From: Chamaecyparis obtusa
Taxonomy: Eukaryota; Streptophyta; Pinopsida; Cupressales; Cupressaceae
Length of the DNA stretch: 64,000 nt
NCBI GenBank assembly: GCA_027943335.1
Contig: BSBK01007032.1
Span: 62,001-126,000, forward strand
Direction: 5' to 3'
The notes under the pieces are model-generated. The model had not been told where the DNA came from. It saw nothing but the letters and a program-made list of their open reading frames with translations, and searched no databases. Positions within the stretch are counted from its first letter, which is position 1. Each line of letters begins with the position of its first letter. Shown one piece after another: positions 21,076 through 33,800 of the stretch. The position numbers and the translations under genes were made by a program.

Positions 21076-23594
21076 GATTTATATAGTTCAACATAATGCT
21101 TACAATTCTTGGTGCATGAGAACCTAAGGTACAAGTACACTAGGAGGTCAAAAGGTCAAAAAGGAGTAATTTGATTGTATTTCAATATATTAAGGTCATT
21201 TGGATATGATGTAAGTCATAACAAGTCATTGTAACAATAAGTGCAAAGCTATTTGTAAAAGTTGCTCAAGTTGTCCTAATAAGTCCTAAAAAATCAAACT
21301 ATGGTCAAAAAAGGTCAAAAAGGGTCAAAATGTGTAAAAGTGTTAAGAGGGTTAAATTGGATGTAAGAAGTCATGTTTAGCCCATCTTGGACCATCCATG
21401 TAGTGGTTTTTCAAGTTGAGTGTCTAATGGTAAAAGTTGTCATTAACAACAAAATATTGTCAAAAATGCAAATAATGCAAAACAGGTTGTAATCCATCAG
21501 TTGGGAAGTTGTATGGTCAGTTACAGAAGTCAAATAGGTTATATATAGGTGTTTGGTTGAATCTAATGGGAGGAGGTCAGTTTGGGGTGTGAAAGAAATA
21601 ATAACCAAGAACACCTATGGCTGGCCACCCATTTCCTATAGGAGCATTATGGGGCAGTCAAGTGTTGAAGACATTAATCTACCTTTGGCTTATGGAAGTC
21701 ATAAGATGGAGTATTAGCTACATATAATAACATTGTAATGTATTCATGTATTGTTTTATAAAAAAAATTTATGTTGAGAGTAAATTTTGTTAACTGACTC
21801 CATGGATAGACATGTTACTCCATGTTCATGAATCTTTTTCTACTTGTAAATGGATTGGATCTATCTTTCAATTGATGGAGATTGATAGAATGATGAGTTA
21901 TAATTCTTTTGAAACCCTTTTTGTTGGCTATTGTGACTTATGTTGTGAGATCTAAGGGATTTTGTCAAACCTATTACAAAACCCTCTATGACAGAGCACC
22001 TCTCAAGGGTTTGAGTCTAAGTCTAGTTTTAATTGTTCAAAAATCCTATAACTCTAGGATTTTGGAGTATATTTATTCTTTTTTGAAATTTAATTGGTCT
22101 TGTATTGATTTATTAAGGAACGTGATAGATATTTGATTCCCTAGAAGGTGTAATAGTGGAAGATTATTTGTTTTGATAGTATTTTGACAGTAAATTGGAG
22201 TCTCTATATGGAGATCATAACTCAATATTTAACTATTGGATTGGGATAAGTTTTAGATATATTTCATAAAACCTAGTTCTTTGGATTATCACAAAAGATA
22301 TTTTGAAAATAATTTCATGTTAGAAAATTGTTGATGACTGAGTATGGGTATGTCAAAACTGTCTGAATGTGGACAGTCATAAACTTGTTTTTTTATCCAT
22401 TAAAATGAGTGATCAAGTAGGTAAATGGATGAATGCATTGTTTATTGAATGGCATGGAAAAGGAGTTCTTGTATGCAGGGTGAAGGTTTGTTTAAATGTA
22501 GGTTCATTGTAAGAATAGGGACAATGAAGGACTATCATTAAGGGTAATCAAATTTTGTAGCAATAGATTGATGCAAGGTAAAAAGGGAAGAGTTGGTAAG
22601 ACTCCTATGGTGAATGGTAAGAGTGAGATTTTAATGTATTTCTGATCAATTTGATGACCTTATGGATATGATGATTGAATAAGGATAGGGAACCTTACTG
22701 TCCAGGTTGTGATAGGAAGTCCTTTTAGGGGTCTAATTGGTGGATGTTCTGCATCAATTCTATTTTTTATTCATCATGTTCAAAGAAAATATACAGAAAG
22801 TAGAAACTCTATGCTTTCAATCTTTTTATATTTTCAAATTCATAAAACATTATAATTTTATAAAGTTTTTTGTGGCAAAAATGTCTCTGCACTTTTAAGT
22901 TTCCATTCTAATTTGTTGTTGGAAAAGGATTATGAAGGAAAAAAAATATTAGATCATTTCGTTACTTTATTTAGTTCCATTTTTTTCTTCCCTCACATGA
23001 TTCAGTGGATTGCCTTTATTGCTTGTAACACCCCACCAAGCAACCTAGAGGACTATCTACTTAATGAATTAAAATAGAAAGGATTTACATAGCAATATAT
23101 TTTTTTAAATGGTACAATAACCAACATCATCATCTAATGCACCATAAGTATGATCATTACTATGCATAAGTGGAAGATAACATACATTTATGAACTATGT
23201 CGTCTATGGGTTGCGTAACATCGATACCATGCAATATTTCTAATATAACAACAAAACCTATAACATCAAAAACTTCTACAACTATGTTCATTTAAATACC
23301 AAACCAAATTTTCCTATAATAACCTTTCTACATGAAATAGGATAAGACTTAAAATCATTATAATACTTGTGTCTTACTTCCTTATTTTTGCACAATATTC
23401 TCCATGATCCAAAACTTTTAACCGCACAAAAGCCTATACAACTTGATGTGAAATATTACATACATAATAATAATATAACATTCATCAATATCTTATTTGG
23501 ATGAGTTATCATCAAGGAGTAGTGAGATTATTTCAGGTAATTCCTTAAAGACAAACCCTAAGAGCTAGACTTAAGTCTTGGAGGGCTCATCATT
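21076..23594. repeat. Repeat S1, uninterrupted copy
   Basis: About 2.5 kb closely matches 51654-53470 plus 56597-57276, beginning at TATATAGTTCAACATAATGC in both places and ending at GGGCTCATCATT. A TATA-like GGTTATATATAGG lies near 21537, and a GTAACACCCCACCAAG block near 23025. A 75-codon frame at 21909-22136 is present in both copies but has no recognisable motif. This copy is the empty-site reference for two insertions in the other copy. It may be a long LTR, but termini were not identified. Confidence 0.8.
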
Positions 23595-24000
23595 GATGAC
23601 CTTTGTTACATCATGCACAAAGACTTTGTATTTTGACTCTATTATAAAAATGTAGAAGGAGATATGCAACCCTTTCTAGGGTCCAGTACCTAAGACAGTT
23701 CTCGTCGATTGACACCCACTTAAGTGAAGTAGGGACAAAGTCATTGTGAGGATTTCATTACACAAACATAATATAATAAAGACAATGAGGTCAAAATGTG
23801 AGACTAGAACAGACATATAACCAATCGAGATATTTTAAAATCAAGTATGTGACAAACACTTCTCTCAGGTATTCAATTTGTGACTAGCCATATAGGTATA
23901 ATCATCTTATTCGTACATAAGTACAAAAATAAGAAGGTAACACAAGATATCATCACTAAGATCACCCTTAATGAACCATCATCACACTATTCTCCTAATC
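23595..24000. other. Unassigned DNA between repeats S1 and S3
   Basis: AT-rich, no coding evidence. It directly continues repeat S1 and may belong to the same old element. Confidence 0.4.
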
Positions 24001-24458
24001 TCTTTATTCACATCTTGTTTATTTAGTATCATGTTGTATTCAAAATGGTTCTCCATACCTTTAATCCATTCCTTAACTAGCTCTCTTTTCGTATTTCCAC
24101 TAAAGAGAGGTGTTCCTTCCAAAAACTTTCCACTCATGGATTTTAATGCTCTTGATCTAATGCTTACTATTCTTTAAAATAGGGTCTAGTTCATGGACTT
24201 TGTCTTCCTCTACCAACTCTTTACCCTTGTCTTCCACCTCTCTAACTTTTTCTCTAACCAATTCAGTCTCAGTATCCACTACACCAAGTTTTCTGTCTAT
24301 CTCTATTAGCCTTTCTCTAAGGAGTCTATTCTCCTCCTCTTGGTCTTCCACCTTCTTGGACAACTTAGAATTTTTCACCATCCTTTAAGAATATACTGAC
24401 TCACTTGAATACAACATCAACTATCCTCTAGCCCAATCTTTTGAGGCTCTGATATCAA
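24001..24458 (-). pseudogene. Gypsy Gag N-terminus, decayed (repeat S3, copy a)
   Basis: The minus frame 24381-24157 encodes a coiled coil (KKVEDQEEENRLLRERLIEI, then VREKVREVEDKGKEL). It is matched almost residue for residue by 29922-29689. Downstream in other frames are pieces of FLEGTPLFSG and EWIKGMENHFEY, the start of a retrotransposon Gag domain. The primer-binding-like TTGATATCAGAGCC (24445-24458, minus) precedes it, so this is the 5' end of a minus-strand LTR element. It is cut off near 24000 before the rest of Gag and Pol. Confidence 0.75.
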
Positions 24459-26110
24459 TTTGATAGGATCGCACTAGGTTTTTAACTATCTTGTCAAGAC
24501 CACTTAAGCTCCCAACTCTCCAAATCCCCAACTACTTGATCATGGATTCAAAAATGTTTCTCCTTGTCTCCCAAGTACTTTCTCAATATCCCCACATAGA
24601 GAAAACTATTCTCATACTCCTAGGTAACCTATCAATGTTAAAGTATTCCTTCTCTTCTCATGCTATCTTCCTTTCTTCCAAGTATACTCTACCTCCAAAG
24701 AAAGTGGTGAATCTTTTAGGGGTGTGGAGGTAATAAAATACTTGTCTTTACTCAACTCTTGACACATTTCATCAAGATCTTTCCAATAGTTTCTTACCGA
24801 TCTCATCAAATTCTTTGTTTTGGCCTTGTAGCCCTAGAGCCGCCAATTAGGTCTCCTAATCCAGGTTTTTAGGATTTTTTGCAAATGGATCCTGAAGGAA
24901 CTCCTAAAAAAATTGAATGGATTCTTTTTTCATTTAGGAAACCCTAAGATATTTTATGGGTCATGGGTTCCTAAGCATCTGTACAATACCCTAACTCAAC
25001 TAGGAGGGTTTAGTGAGGGTTTTAGTGGCTTCTAGGAGCTCACTATTCACAGTAAGGATGTGATTACCAAATGGATTGGTCAAGCCTCTACATTTTTATG
25101 AGGGATTTTTTTAATTTTCATTCTTATCTCCAAAGTCTTGGATTTCATCTTCATAGTCACCGCTGTAAGAAAACTTACAATTCACCTCCTTGTTCCTAGT
25201 CGGGCAATGACTGTGCTTGCCCAGGGAAAGATTACAAAAATGGCCAAGATAATTTCCAAACCTCCTAATTGACTATATAAACTATACATGGGATCCACTT
25301 CCATGTCCCAATAGGCTATGATGAACACATGGTGGGATTTTATGGGGGAGCCATGTTTCCACACACTGCTATATACAGGCTAGTAAACTGACTAAAACAA
25401 AAAGATTACACCTAAGCTATTGAAACTGTAAAAAAATAAAAAAAACAATACACAATTGAAACACATTTATGATTCTTAACAAATGCCTTCAATAAAATAA
25501 AAACCTAATCTATTATCCCTTAAGGATGCAATGAAATAATGGACTCTGTCCGAGTTGACTACAATATAATGTTGATTGCTTGGTGCTAGTAAAACAAAAT
25601 TGCATCAATCTCAATATTCAAGCCATTTGGAGCTTAAATAGCTTATTTTCACTAGTTTTAGGTGGTTAGGACCTCTATTAGACCTAACTCCGTGGTCGAT
25701 TCCTTTAGGAAAATAATTTGTCATGCAACTTTGCAAAGTTGCAAAAGTTGTCATGACAACTTTTGAGCAACTTTTTAGCAATTTTTCCTAAGTGTTCTTC
25801 CACTTTCCTAGATCACTCCAAATCACCTAAAATGTTGTATAAAAAACTGCTAAGCTATTTTAGGCTCATTTTTAGCCATTTTCTCACATATTGAGGGTTA
25901 TTTTACAACTTTTTACTCTTTTTTCCCTAGGAGGACTATATTAGCTCCTAAGGTCATTTGAGCTCTCATACCAAAACTTAACTAACTCCAACTAAGCTAA
26001 CCTACCATACTGACTTTTGTTAGAATAGCAATTTCCTAATCAAATGAGAGGGGGGGTTGAATCCATTGATGCCAATATTGAATACTTTAAACTTTAACTT
26101 CAAACTTATT
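24459..26110 (-). repeat. 5' LTR region of S3 element, copy a
   Basis: Lies just upstream (minus sense) of the PBS and matches 29984-30817 plus 34308-35062. Shared phrases include CAAGACCACTTAGGCTCCCA-like text beside the PBS and GAGAGGGGGGGTTGAATC-like text at the far end. It has one GAACA at 25325 where copy b has a 3.49-kb insertion. The outer LTR end is not precisely fixed. Confidence 0.7.
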
Positions 26111-26144
26111 CAAATCTATTAGATTTCCACAATCCATGTATAAT

Positions 26145-27086
26145 ACTAATCATTTTCTGGATTTGATTTTGATTGTGTAGAGTTTTTTTAACCATCAACA
26201 TTTCGGATCATACTACGTGATCCATCATCAGGATGCTAGAGACCAAGAATAACAAAAGATTGTAGATTGCAAAACTAGAGGGCAATAAAAGGAGGGAGAA
26301 AGGAAGAGGAGAGAAAAAAGAGAGATACAAAAATAAAATTAAAAAATATAAGAAATGCAAGAAAGGCTAAACCAAAAAGATGTCCTATCAAACCAAGGGA
26401 ATAAGAAAGAGGTAAAAAATGAAAAACCAAAAAGGATAGAACTAGCCATAAAAGGAAACAAAAAGGGGGTTTCTAGAAAAGGAAACAAATCAAATGATAA
26501 AGGAAAAATAAATATGGAGAAAATAAATAGAAATATACAAATAAGTAAGTATATATACACATGTATATATATAAATATTAATATAAATATAAATATAAAT
26601 ATAAATATTAATATTAATATATTAATATTAATATTAATATTTATATTTATATTAATATTTATATATATACATGTATATATATACTTAGTTATTTGTATAT
26701 TTCTATTTATTTTCTCCATATTTATTTTTCCTTTATCATTTGATTTGTTTCCTTTTCTAGAAACTCCCTTTTTGTTTCCTTTTATGGTTGGTTCTATCCT
26801 TTTTGGTTTTTCATTTTTTACCTCTTTCTTATTCCCTTGGTTTGATAGGACATCTTCTTTTTGGTTTAGCCTTTCTTGCATTTCTTATATTTTTTAATTT
26901 AACTTTTTGTACCTCTCTTTTCTCTCTCCTCTTCCTTTCTCCCTCCTTTTATTGTCCTCTAGTTCTAAAATCTACAATCTTTTGTTATTCTTGCTCTCTG
27001 GCATCCTGATGATGGATCATGTAGTATGATCTAAAACATTGATGATTAAAAAAACTCTACACAATCGAATCCAAAAACTGATTAGT
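26145..27086. mobile_element. 0.94-kb near-perfect palindrome (foldback element)
   Basis: The left arm from ACTAATCATTTTCTGGATTT and the right arm ending CCAAAAACTGATTAGT are reverse complements over about 465 bp each, centred near 26615 in an ATATTAATATT tract with almost no spacer. The two strands therefore encode nearly the same 180-codon open reading, an effect of symmetry and not a gene. The inner arms contain mirrored phrases such as AAAGGATAGAAC and ACATGTATATATATA. A 12-bp repeat TTCAAACTTATT occurs at 26099-26110 and directly abuts the right end at 27087-27098, a possible target duplication although the left one is 34 bp away. Foldback transposon or inverted duplication are both possible. 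Confidence 0.9.
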
Positions 27087-27189
27087 TTCAAACTTATTGC
27101 TGAAAACCAAATATTGAACTAAAAAAGTAAATGTAGTTCAATAATACACATACACATGACCACCAAGATTTGTTCTTGACAGGTTGCAT

Positions 27190-28070
27190 GAAGTAGTGAA
27201 TAATCATAGGTAAAGATAAATTTTCTAATATGTGCCCCACTAAATAAAATAATATATAGTAAGTGCCCCACTTAATAAAATAATATATATTAAGTGCTCC
27301 ACTAAATAAAATAATATCAACTAAGTTCCCCACACAATAAGATAAATGACAAATGAGAGACTGAAGCAATAAAAAATCATAGGTAAAGATAAGATTTTCT
27401 AACAAGTACCCCACTCAATAAAATAATATGTACTAAGTGTCTCACTCAATAAAATAATATCAACTAAGTGCCCCACTGAATAAGATAAATGACAAATGAA
27501 AGACTACATAAAGCAATGAGTAATTATAGATAAAGATAAGATTTTCTAATAAGTAACAACAAAATAAAATAATATCAACTAAGTGTCCCACTCAATAAGA
27601 TAAATGACAAATGAAAGGCTACATGAAGCAGTGAGTAATCATTGGTAAAGATAAGATTTTCTAATAAGTGCCCCCACTGAATAAAATAATATATTCTAAG
27701 TGTCCCACTAAATAAAATAATATCAACTAAGTGTCTCACTCAATAAGATAATTGACAAATGAAAGATTGCATGAAACAGTGAGTAATCATTGGTAAAGAT
27801 AAGATTTTCTAATAAGTGCCTCACTGAATAAAATAATATATTCTAAGTGTCCCACCGAATAAAATAATATCAACTAAGTGTCCCACTCAATAAGATAATT
27901 GACAAATGAAAGGTTGCATGAAGTTCAATGAGTAATCATTGGAAAAGATAAGGTTTTCTAATAAGTGCCCCACCGAATAGAATAATATATTCTAAGTGTT
28001 CCACTGAATAAAATAATATCAACTCAGTGTTCCACTATAAATTACAAATGAAAGAGTGCAAAAAATAGTG
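27190..28070 (+). repeat. Tandem array upstream of protease pseudogene B
   Basis: About six units of roughly 150 bp. Each contains AATCATNGGTAAAGATAAGA, TTTTCTAATAAGTGCCCCAC, one or two TGAATAAAATAATAT blocks with AACTAAGTG, and ATAAATGACAAATGAAAG. The array continues toward the protease copy. The same array lies at 37318-38730. Confidence 0.9.
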
Positions 28071-28171
28071 AGCAATCATTGATTGAAAGTCAGTTGCCAG
28101 AAAATTTTGATGGAAAGTTCTTAAGTAACTAAATCGATTGAAAATTACTTAAGACTTTCGATCAAAAGTAA

Positions 28172-28216
28172 CTTACGATCGAAAGTCCTATGTCTAAGGA
28201 CTTTCGATCGTAAGTT
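28172..28216. repeat. Perfect 18-bp hairpin with 9-nt loop
   Basis: ACTTACGATCGAAAGTCC (28172-28189) is exactly complementary to GGACTTTCGATCGTAAGT (28199-28216). Related shorter words (CTTTCGATC, TTACGATCAAAAG, CTATCGAAAG) surround it at 28130-28260, suggesting an expanded family of the same motif. Confidence 0.9.
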
Positions 28217-28311
28217 TAGTACTTACGATCAAAAGTACATTATAGTTTCTATCGAAAGTGATTAACGAATTTTTGGCTGAATTCACTTTTTGGGCCAAAT
28301 TCATTCCTCCC

Positions 28312-28343
28312 AAAAAGTGTAACCCACTATTGTAGGTTCACCC
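28312..28343. repeat. Single terminal inverted repeat of a DNA transposon
   Basis: AAAAAGTGTAACCCACTATT followed by GTAGGTTCACCC is almost identical to the right TIR of the element at 61131-62125. The opposite end was not found, so this is a solo or decayed end, inserted between the tandem array and pseudogene B. Confidence 0.75.
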
Positions 28344-28424
28344 AATAAGCGCCAATGTCATTTTCTTTTCTCTTTAATTAGGGGTTTTCTAATAATAATC
28401 AGAGTCCATCAAGTAGATTCCAGT

Positions 28425-29208
28425 ATGAAAGTAAGGTCTTGTGCAATCATGGCTGCACTGAGCATTTTGAGCTTAGTCGTAATCATAATCCTCTTATACT
28501 CCCTTTCCTATAACTATTGCGATAGAGGAAGGGTGGCCAGTTATTACAGAGTGGAATTGATCCCGCGAGACTCTACTCTATCTCCTCTGATGAAAGAACA
28601 CAACTTGACAAAGCTTTAGTGAATGCAGCTATCACTGGAGAGGATCAAAAGGCAGTAGGAAAGGCTACAAGCCATGGCAAGAGGACGCAACTTTAACATC
28701 CTAGTAAATGCAATAGATGGTGGATTCCTCATGAAAATGGGCATAAGGTGTCCCAATCCAATGCCACAACATTTAATCCTCGACATAGGCAGTGATCTCA
28801 TTTGGCTACAATGTGGACCCAAATGCCAAATCTGTTATCCCTAGCAAGATCCCTTGTACAATCCCCATGCATCTTCCACCTACATTTGAATGTTTCTTGC
28901 AACACCAAATTTTTTACTGGGTCAGTCTTCAATTTCTAAAACCCTCCCAACAATTGCGGGTACATGTATTCATACGAAGATGGTGCAACAACAACTGGAG
29001 ACATGGCCACAGAAACATTCAGTGTGAAAATAATGGTGAAGCATTCTGGGTGGGAATCTCTGCCTCGCCTTTCCTTTGGTTGCAGTCACCGGTAGGAGGG
29101 GGGCCAACTATCACCTCCCTCAGTTTAGTTATTCTTGGAAGAGGTGTACTTTCGATGGTGTCTCAGCTGGGCCAGAAAGTCAATCACATTAGTGGACTGT
29201 TCTTGGGC
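28425..29208 (+). pseudogene. Nepenthesin-like aspartic protease pseudogene B (5' part)
   Basis: Homologous to the first 55 percent of the intact gene. The start ATGAAAGTAAGG at 28425 gives a hydrophobic segment (LVVIIILLYSLSYN) and propeptide RVELIPRDSTLSPLMK. Stops interrupt at 28617-28619 and again after KRQ, ICYP and GCSHR. The active-site motif reads DIGSD rather than DTGSD. The flap-equivalent block is kept (EDGATTTGDMATETFSV). Similarity ends near 29208, shortly after SMVSQLGQK, where minus-strand gypsy Gag sequence begins, so the second catalytic Asp half is missing. Several of the stops fit C-to-T decay of CGA or CAG codons. Not functional. Confidence 0.93.
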
Positions 29209-29211
29209 TCA

Positions 29212-29960
29212 AGAGACTTATCTCTTCTTAGATGTTCCACTTAGGCCATTCAGATACCTAGACACCTTTAGGCTTTCCTCCTCCATCACATGTGATCTAA
29301 GAAATATTTTATGGAACTCCTCTATATACACACTCACTTCAAGGTCTTTTTGCCTTAATTTTTTTCTATTGTTATGTAGTTGCACCTCATAATCATCTAG
29401 TAGGTAGGTGTCTCTAATATTTTCCACCATACCTTTCCAATTAGCAATAGGGTTCTTTCCCTCTTTTATCTTTTCATATTGCACAAATTTCCACCATGTG
29501 ATCCCATCTCCCCTCATCCTTTATTTTTCTACCTTGACTCTTTGGTCTTTATTGATGCGTTCATATTCAAAATGGTTCTCCATGCCTTCAATCCATTCCA
29601 TAACTATCTTTGCTTCCATCTTCCCACTAAAGAGTGGTTTTCCTTCCATATACTTGCCACTAATGGATTTTAATGCTCTCAAGAATGGTTATTCTTCTAA
29701 AACAAGGTCTGGTTGAGGGACTTTGTCTTCCTTTTCCAACTCTTTACCCTTGTCCTCCACCTTTCTAACTTTTTCTCTAACCAATTTAGTCTCAGTCTCC
29801 ACTACACCAAGTTTTCTTTCTATCTCTACTAGTCTTTCTCTAAGGAGTCTATTTTCCTCCTCTTGGTCTTCCACCTTCATGGCCAACTTAGAATTTTTCA
29901 CCATCCTTGAAGAATATACCAAGACTCACTTGAATGCAACATCAACTATCCTCTAGCCCA
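29212..29960 (-). pseudogene. Gypsy Gag, N-terminal part (repeat S3, copy b)
   Basis: Minus frames give a coiled coil (KVEDQEEENRLLRERLVEIE ... VREKVRKVEDKGKELEKED, 29922-29689) and then ISGKYMEGKPLFSG and EWIEGMENHFEYERINKDQR. From 29517 to 29218 comes GDGITWWKFVQYEKIKEG, NWKGMVENIRDTYLLDDYEV and VSVYIEEFHKIFLRSHV, a clear retrotransposon Gag domain of the gypsy type. A stop separates the coiled coil from the Gag block, and another lies before GDGITWW. Gag would form the particle that packages element RNA. The element is cut at about 29212 against protease pseudogene B, so protease and polymerase are absent. Confidence 0.88.
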
Positions 29961-29969
29961 ATATTTTGA

Positions 29970-29983
29970 GGCTCTGATACCAA
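29970..29983 (-). other. Primer-binding site of S3 element, copy b
   Basis: Minus strand TTGGTATCAGAGCC, the initiator-Met type PBS, sits between the Gag start and the LTR. Confidence 0.85.
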
Positions 29984-30817
29984 TTAGATGGGATCAAACA
30001 AGGTTTTCAACTATCTTGTCAAGACCACTTAGGCTCCCAACTCTCCAACTCCCCAACTACTTGATCATGGATTCAATAAGGTGCCTCCTTTTCTCCTAAG
30101 TACTTTCTCAATATCTCCACATAGAGAAAACTATTCTCATACTCCCAGGTAACCTATCAATCTTCAAGTATTCCTTCTCATGCTATCTTCCTTTATTCCA
30201 AGTATACTCTACCTCCAAAGAAAGTGGCAAGTCTTTTAGGGGTGTAGAGGTAATCAAATACTTGTCTACATTCAATTCTTGACACATTTCATCAAGATCT
30301 TTCCAACAGTTTCTTACCGATCTCATCAAATTCATTGTTTTGGCCTTGTAGCCCTAGAGCCCCCAATTAGGTCTCCTAATCCAAGTTTTTAGGATTTTCT
30401 GCAAATGGATCGTGAAGGACCTCCCAAAAAAATTGAATGGATTCTTTGGTCATTTAGGAAACCCTAAGACATTTTTTTGGTCTTCTATTCCTAAGCATCC
30501 GTACAATACCCTAACTCAACTAGGAGGGTTTAGTGAGGGTTTTAGTGGCTTCTAGAAGCTCACTATTCACAATAAGGTTATGATTACCAAATGTATTGTT
30601 CAAGCCTCTAGATTTTTATCAGGGATTTGTTTCATTTCCATTCTTATCTCCAAATTTTTGGATTTCATCTTCATAGTCACCATTGCAAGAAAACTTACAA
30701 TTCACCTCCTTGTTCCTAGTCGGGCAATGACTGTGCTTGCCTAGGGAAAGATTAAAAAAATGGCCAAGATCATTTCCATACCTCCTACTTCCATGTCCCA
30801 ATAGGTTGTGATGAACA

Positions 30818-33800
30818 TGTTGGTGATCTTTTTCCCCAAAGGTCAGCTTGGCATCAGGATTGATAGGGCTAGTGTCACATTCACTCAACACTCCAAATCT
30901 GATAGGAAAAATGGCCAACTGACAAGGATCAAAGAGAGATCCTTCTACACTTTGAGCTCCACATCACTCAGGTGGGTATACCTCATCTGCACACTCATAC
31001 AACTTGTGTCACACTACAGGCCTGCAGGTAACTGGCTATGGAATGGTTCTCAAACTCTTCTAGGTATCCTGTACCTCAATGAAGCCAATATCTCATGCAA
31101 TAGCCCAACTTGCATGGAGTGAGTATGAAAACTAGAGACCTAACCTATTAACAAGAAAGGGAAAGGTGGAACTGAATGGAAATAATTTTAAATGGATTTG
31201 AAGGGACCCTTGAGATACCCTAAGTCTCTAATAGACCAGTGCCTTGTCCAATGGGCCACAGAGTCAAATACCCTATTGCAAAAGAAAGCCATGAAACAAG
31301 AACGCAACACACTCACCCTGACCAGATCATACATTACCAAACCACTTGTGCACCCAGATATGCTATCACCTATCCAAACAAAGACCTAGGAACAGGCAAT
31401 ACATTTACCAGCATCCACTAGAAGACAAGCATGATGCATCTTTGATACCCCAGCCCATACATATCTGAACGCCAGTCCTAGACTCAGCTGCTTTTGCGAA
31501 AAACAACTCTACTGCAGACACTCACTAGAAATGCAAGTAGAAAAACTATAACACCCTTGATGCTATAATTAATAAGCCTAAAACCCAAATGGAGACAATC
31601 TGATACAAGAACAAGTATGCTGCAATCTCATACATAAGACAAATCTGTTACAACATGCATTCTATTCTCAGAACCAACAATGGAGAAAGAGGAACACTCT
31701 ATATGCAGAGAAAAGAAGAAATCTATAGGACAAAGAGCCTTCACATGGAACCAATTCTCCTAAAAAATTTGTAGAAGGAACCCTTACAAAAACAAACAAC
31801 CTGCCATTTATACCACTAGCTGCCTTGGAATTCTCAGAGAGAATGCAACAAGCTACGGATAGCTAGGGCAAGGGTTTCAACTACCCAACCAACCAAAAGA
31901 ATATATCTGAATTTATTACAGGGGCAGGAAACCAAGAAACCTCAGAGAAATAGATCAAAGATGATCTCCAATCATCATAATTTTTAGAATAGAGCATAGA
32001 AGATCATTGATCTATCAACCACCCTGAAATCACACCTTGAGCCACTCCAAAACTATCCTCCTCCACATGGCACAAATCCCTGAAACCACTCATGGCACCC
32101 TAGACCACACTGGAATGGTGGAGAAATTCAAATTCACCAACTCTGGCCCTTTCTGTCATCAATTCTAGTCCTTCCTGGGTCGCAGGAAACATTCAAAAGT
32201 TCAAATCTGAGATTGAATTTGAAAACCAAAGGCTACATTCATGGCGCCAGAAACACATCGGCGGTCTTCATTTAAACCAGGATCAACTTTATACCCCCGT
32301 TGTAGATCTTTATTACTTTCCTGGGCTTATGCTTTAACACTTATCTTTAGTCACGCTACCGCGCGGTCATGAACTTCACCGCCATAGAAATCCAGCTTCA
32401 CATATATGCTTGGTCGCATGATCGCAAGGCACCAAACTAACCCTTGCAATCATGCAACCACGATCTCCTTAACCATGCAATGCCATCACAAACCACCCAG
32501 AAAAGTCCCTGGCAATGTGACCACAACAACTCCGCAACCGTGACCACAGACAGTCAGTCACATGATCGCATAGCCCGAGGAATGGGCTATGCGAACATGC
32601 GACAACCCGCAGACTTTAACCTTGCTGCAACTGCCACCGCACAACTCCGCAACTGCATCACCAGACCGTTGTTGCATGATTGCAAGCCGTGGAAATGGCC
32701 CCTTGCGATCATGTGACAAGACCACTAGACCGCCACATCACCACCCGCTGGCCAATAGAATACTACCACCTAGCATCCGGAAGATGCCCCATCTCCACCT
32801 CCCACTGGGCCCCAAGGACACGCGTCGATCGGTCACATGATCGCATAGCCAAAAGACTGGGCTATGTGATCATGTGATAGCCAACCCTAGGCTGCCACAT
32901 CACCCACTTTGCTACAAATGGGTCCAGTGGGAAATCTCCTCATAAACCAGAATTGACAGCTATCGCTATACCACAATGTTAAAAAGTGAGCACCTCCGCT
33001 CAGTGGTATAATGACAACCACCAGATCTATCCATGCTTTAACCTCCTCAGAAGACTACGGACCCATCGATGCTATCCAACTTGTCACACCGCCAACCAAT
33101 CAGAAGATGCCAACTTGCCCTGTCACCAACACCGGACCCACGCTCAACAAGACTTCGAAATAGAATGGTAGGCGCATGATCTCAAGGGGTCTGACACCTC
33201 CCATGAGATCATGCACCAACCACTAGATCTACCACGCCATCCTCTCCTCTGAATCTCCCGGGCCCACTACAAACAAAACCCTCGGCATCAAATCAGATGG
33301 TGGGCGCATGATCGCAAGGGGAAAGAGTATTCCTTGCGATCGCATGCCAACCGTAGATTAAAATCATTAGCATAAGCCTCGCTAAGATATCTAACCATCA
33401 CCACATGGACCAATCGGAAGATGCCACATCACCACCTCGCACGACCACCAAACTGCAACCATCCCGCTGATGGGCCCCAGGGACACATGGCAAGCGGTCG
33501 CATGATCGCATGTCAAAAAAGTTTGACATGTGGCCATACAACAACCAACCCCCAGCTACCACATCATCACCCATTAAAAGCTTGAAGACCCGGGTCCACC
33601 ATTCCGTGATCACGCGACAATGGAAACAGACCGCCAGCCAAGTCGCTAGATGCTGGCTGGTAACCGCCAGGAATGAAACAATCACGTGACTAAACAATCA
33701 CCAGGTCGCGAAATGCCAGCCGCTAGACTGCTAGAATCAGGAGACCAAAGATAACTGCTAGTCGCCAGGTCGTCGAATGAAGAATTAACTGCCAAACAGC

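Noticed and set aside
21909..22136. 75-codon frame conserved in both S1 copies
   Set aside because: Conservation is the same as in surrounding noncoding sequence, because the segment is duplicated. No motif and no sign of codon constraint can be claimed.
26339..26897. Two overlapping 180-codon open frames on opposite strands
   Set aside because: They are mirror readings of the same palindrome. Composition is low-complexity and AT-driven, with no protein motif.
27190..28070. CRISPR-like repeat array
   Set aside because: Units are about 150 bp, diverged, without regular unique spacers, and in a plant context; this is a satellite-like tandem repeat.
32444..33171. Several 60-90 codon plus-strand frames in the 3.49-kb element
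   Set aside because: They lie in the GC-richer hairpin region where stops are rare by composition. They overlap each other in different frames and show no domain.
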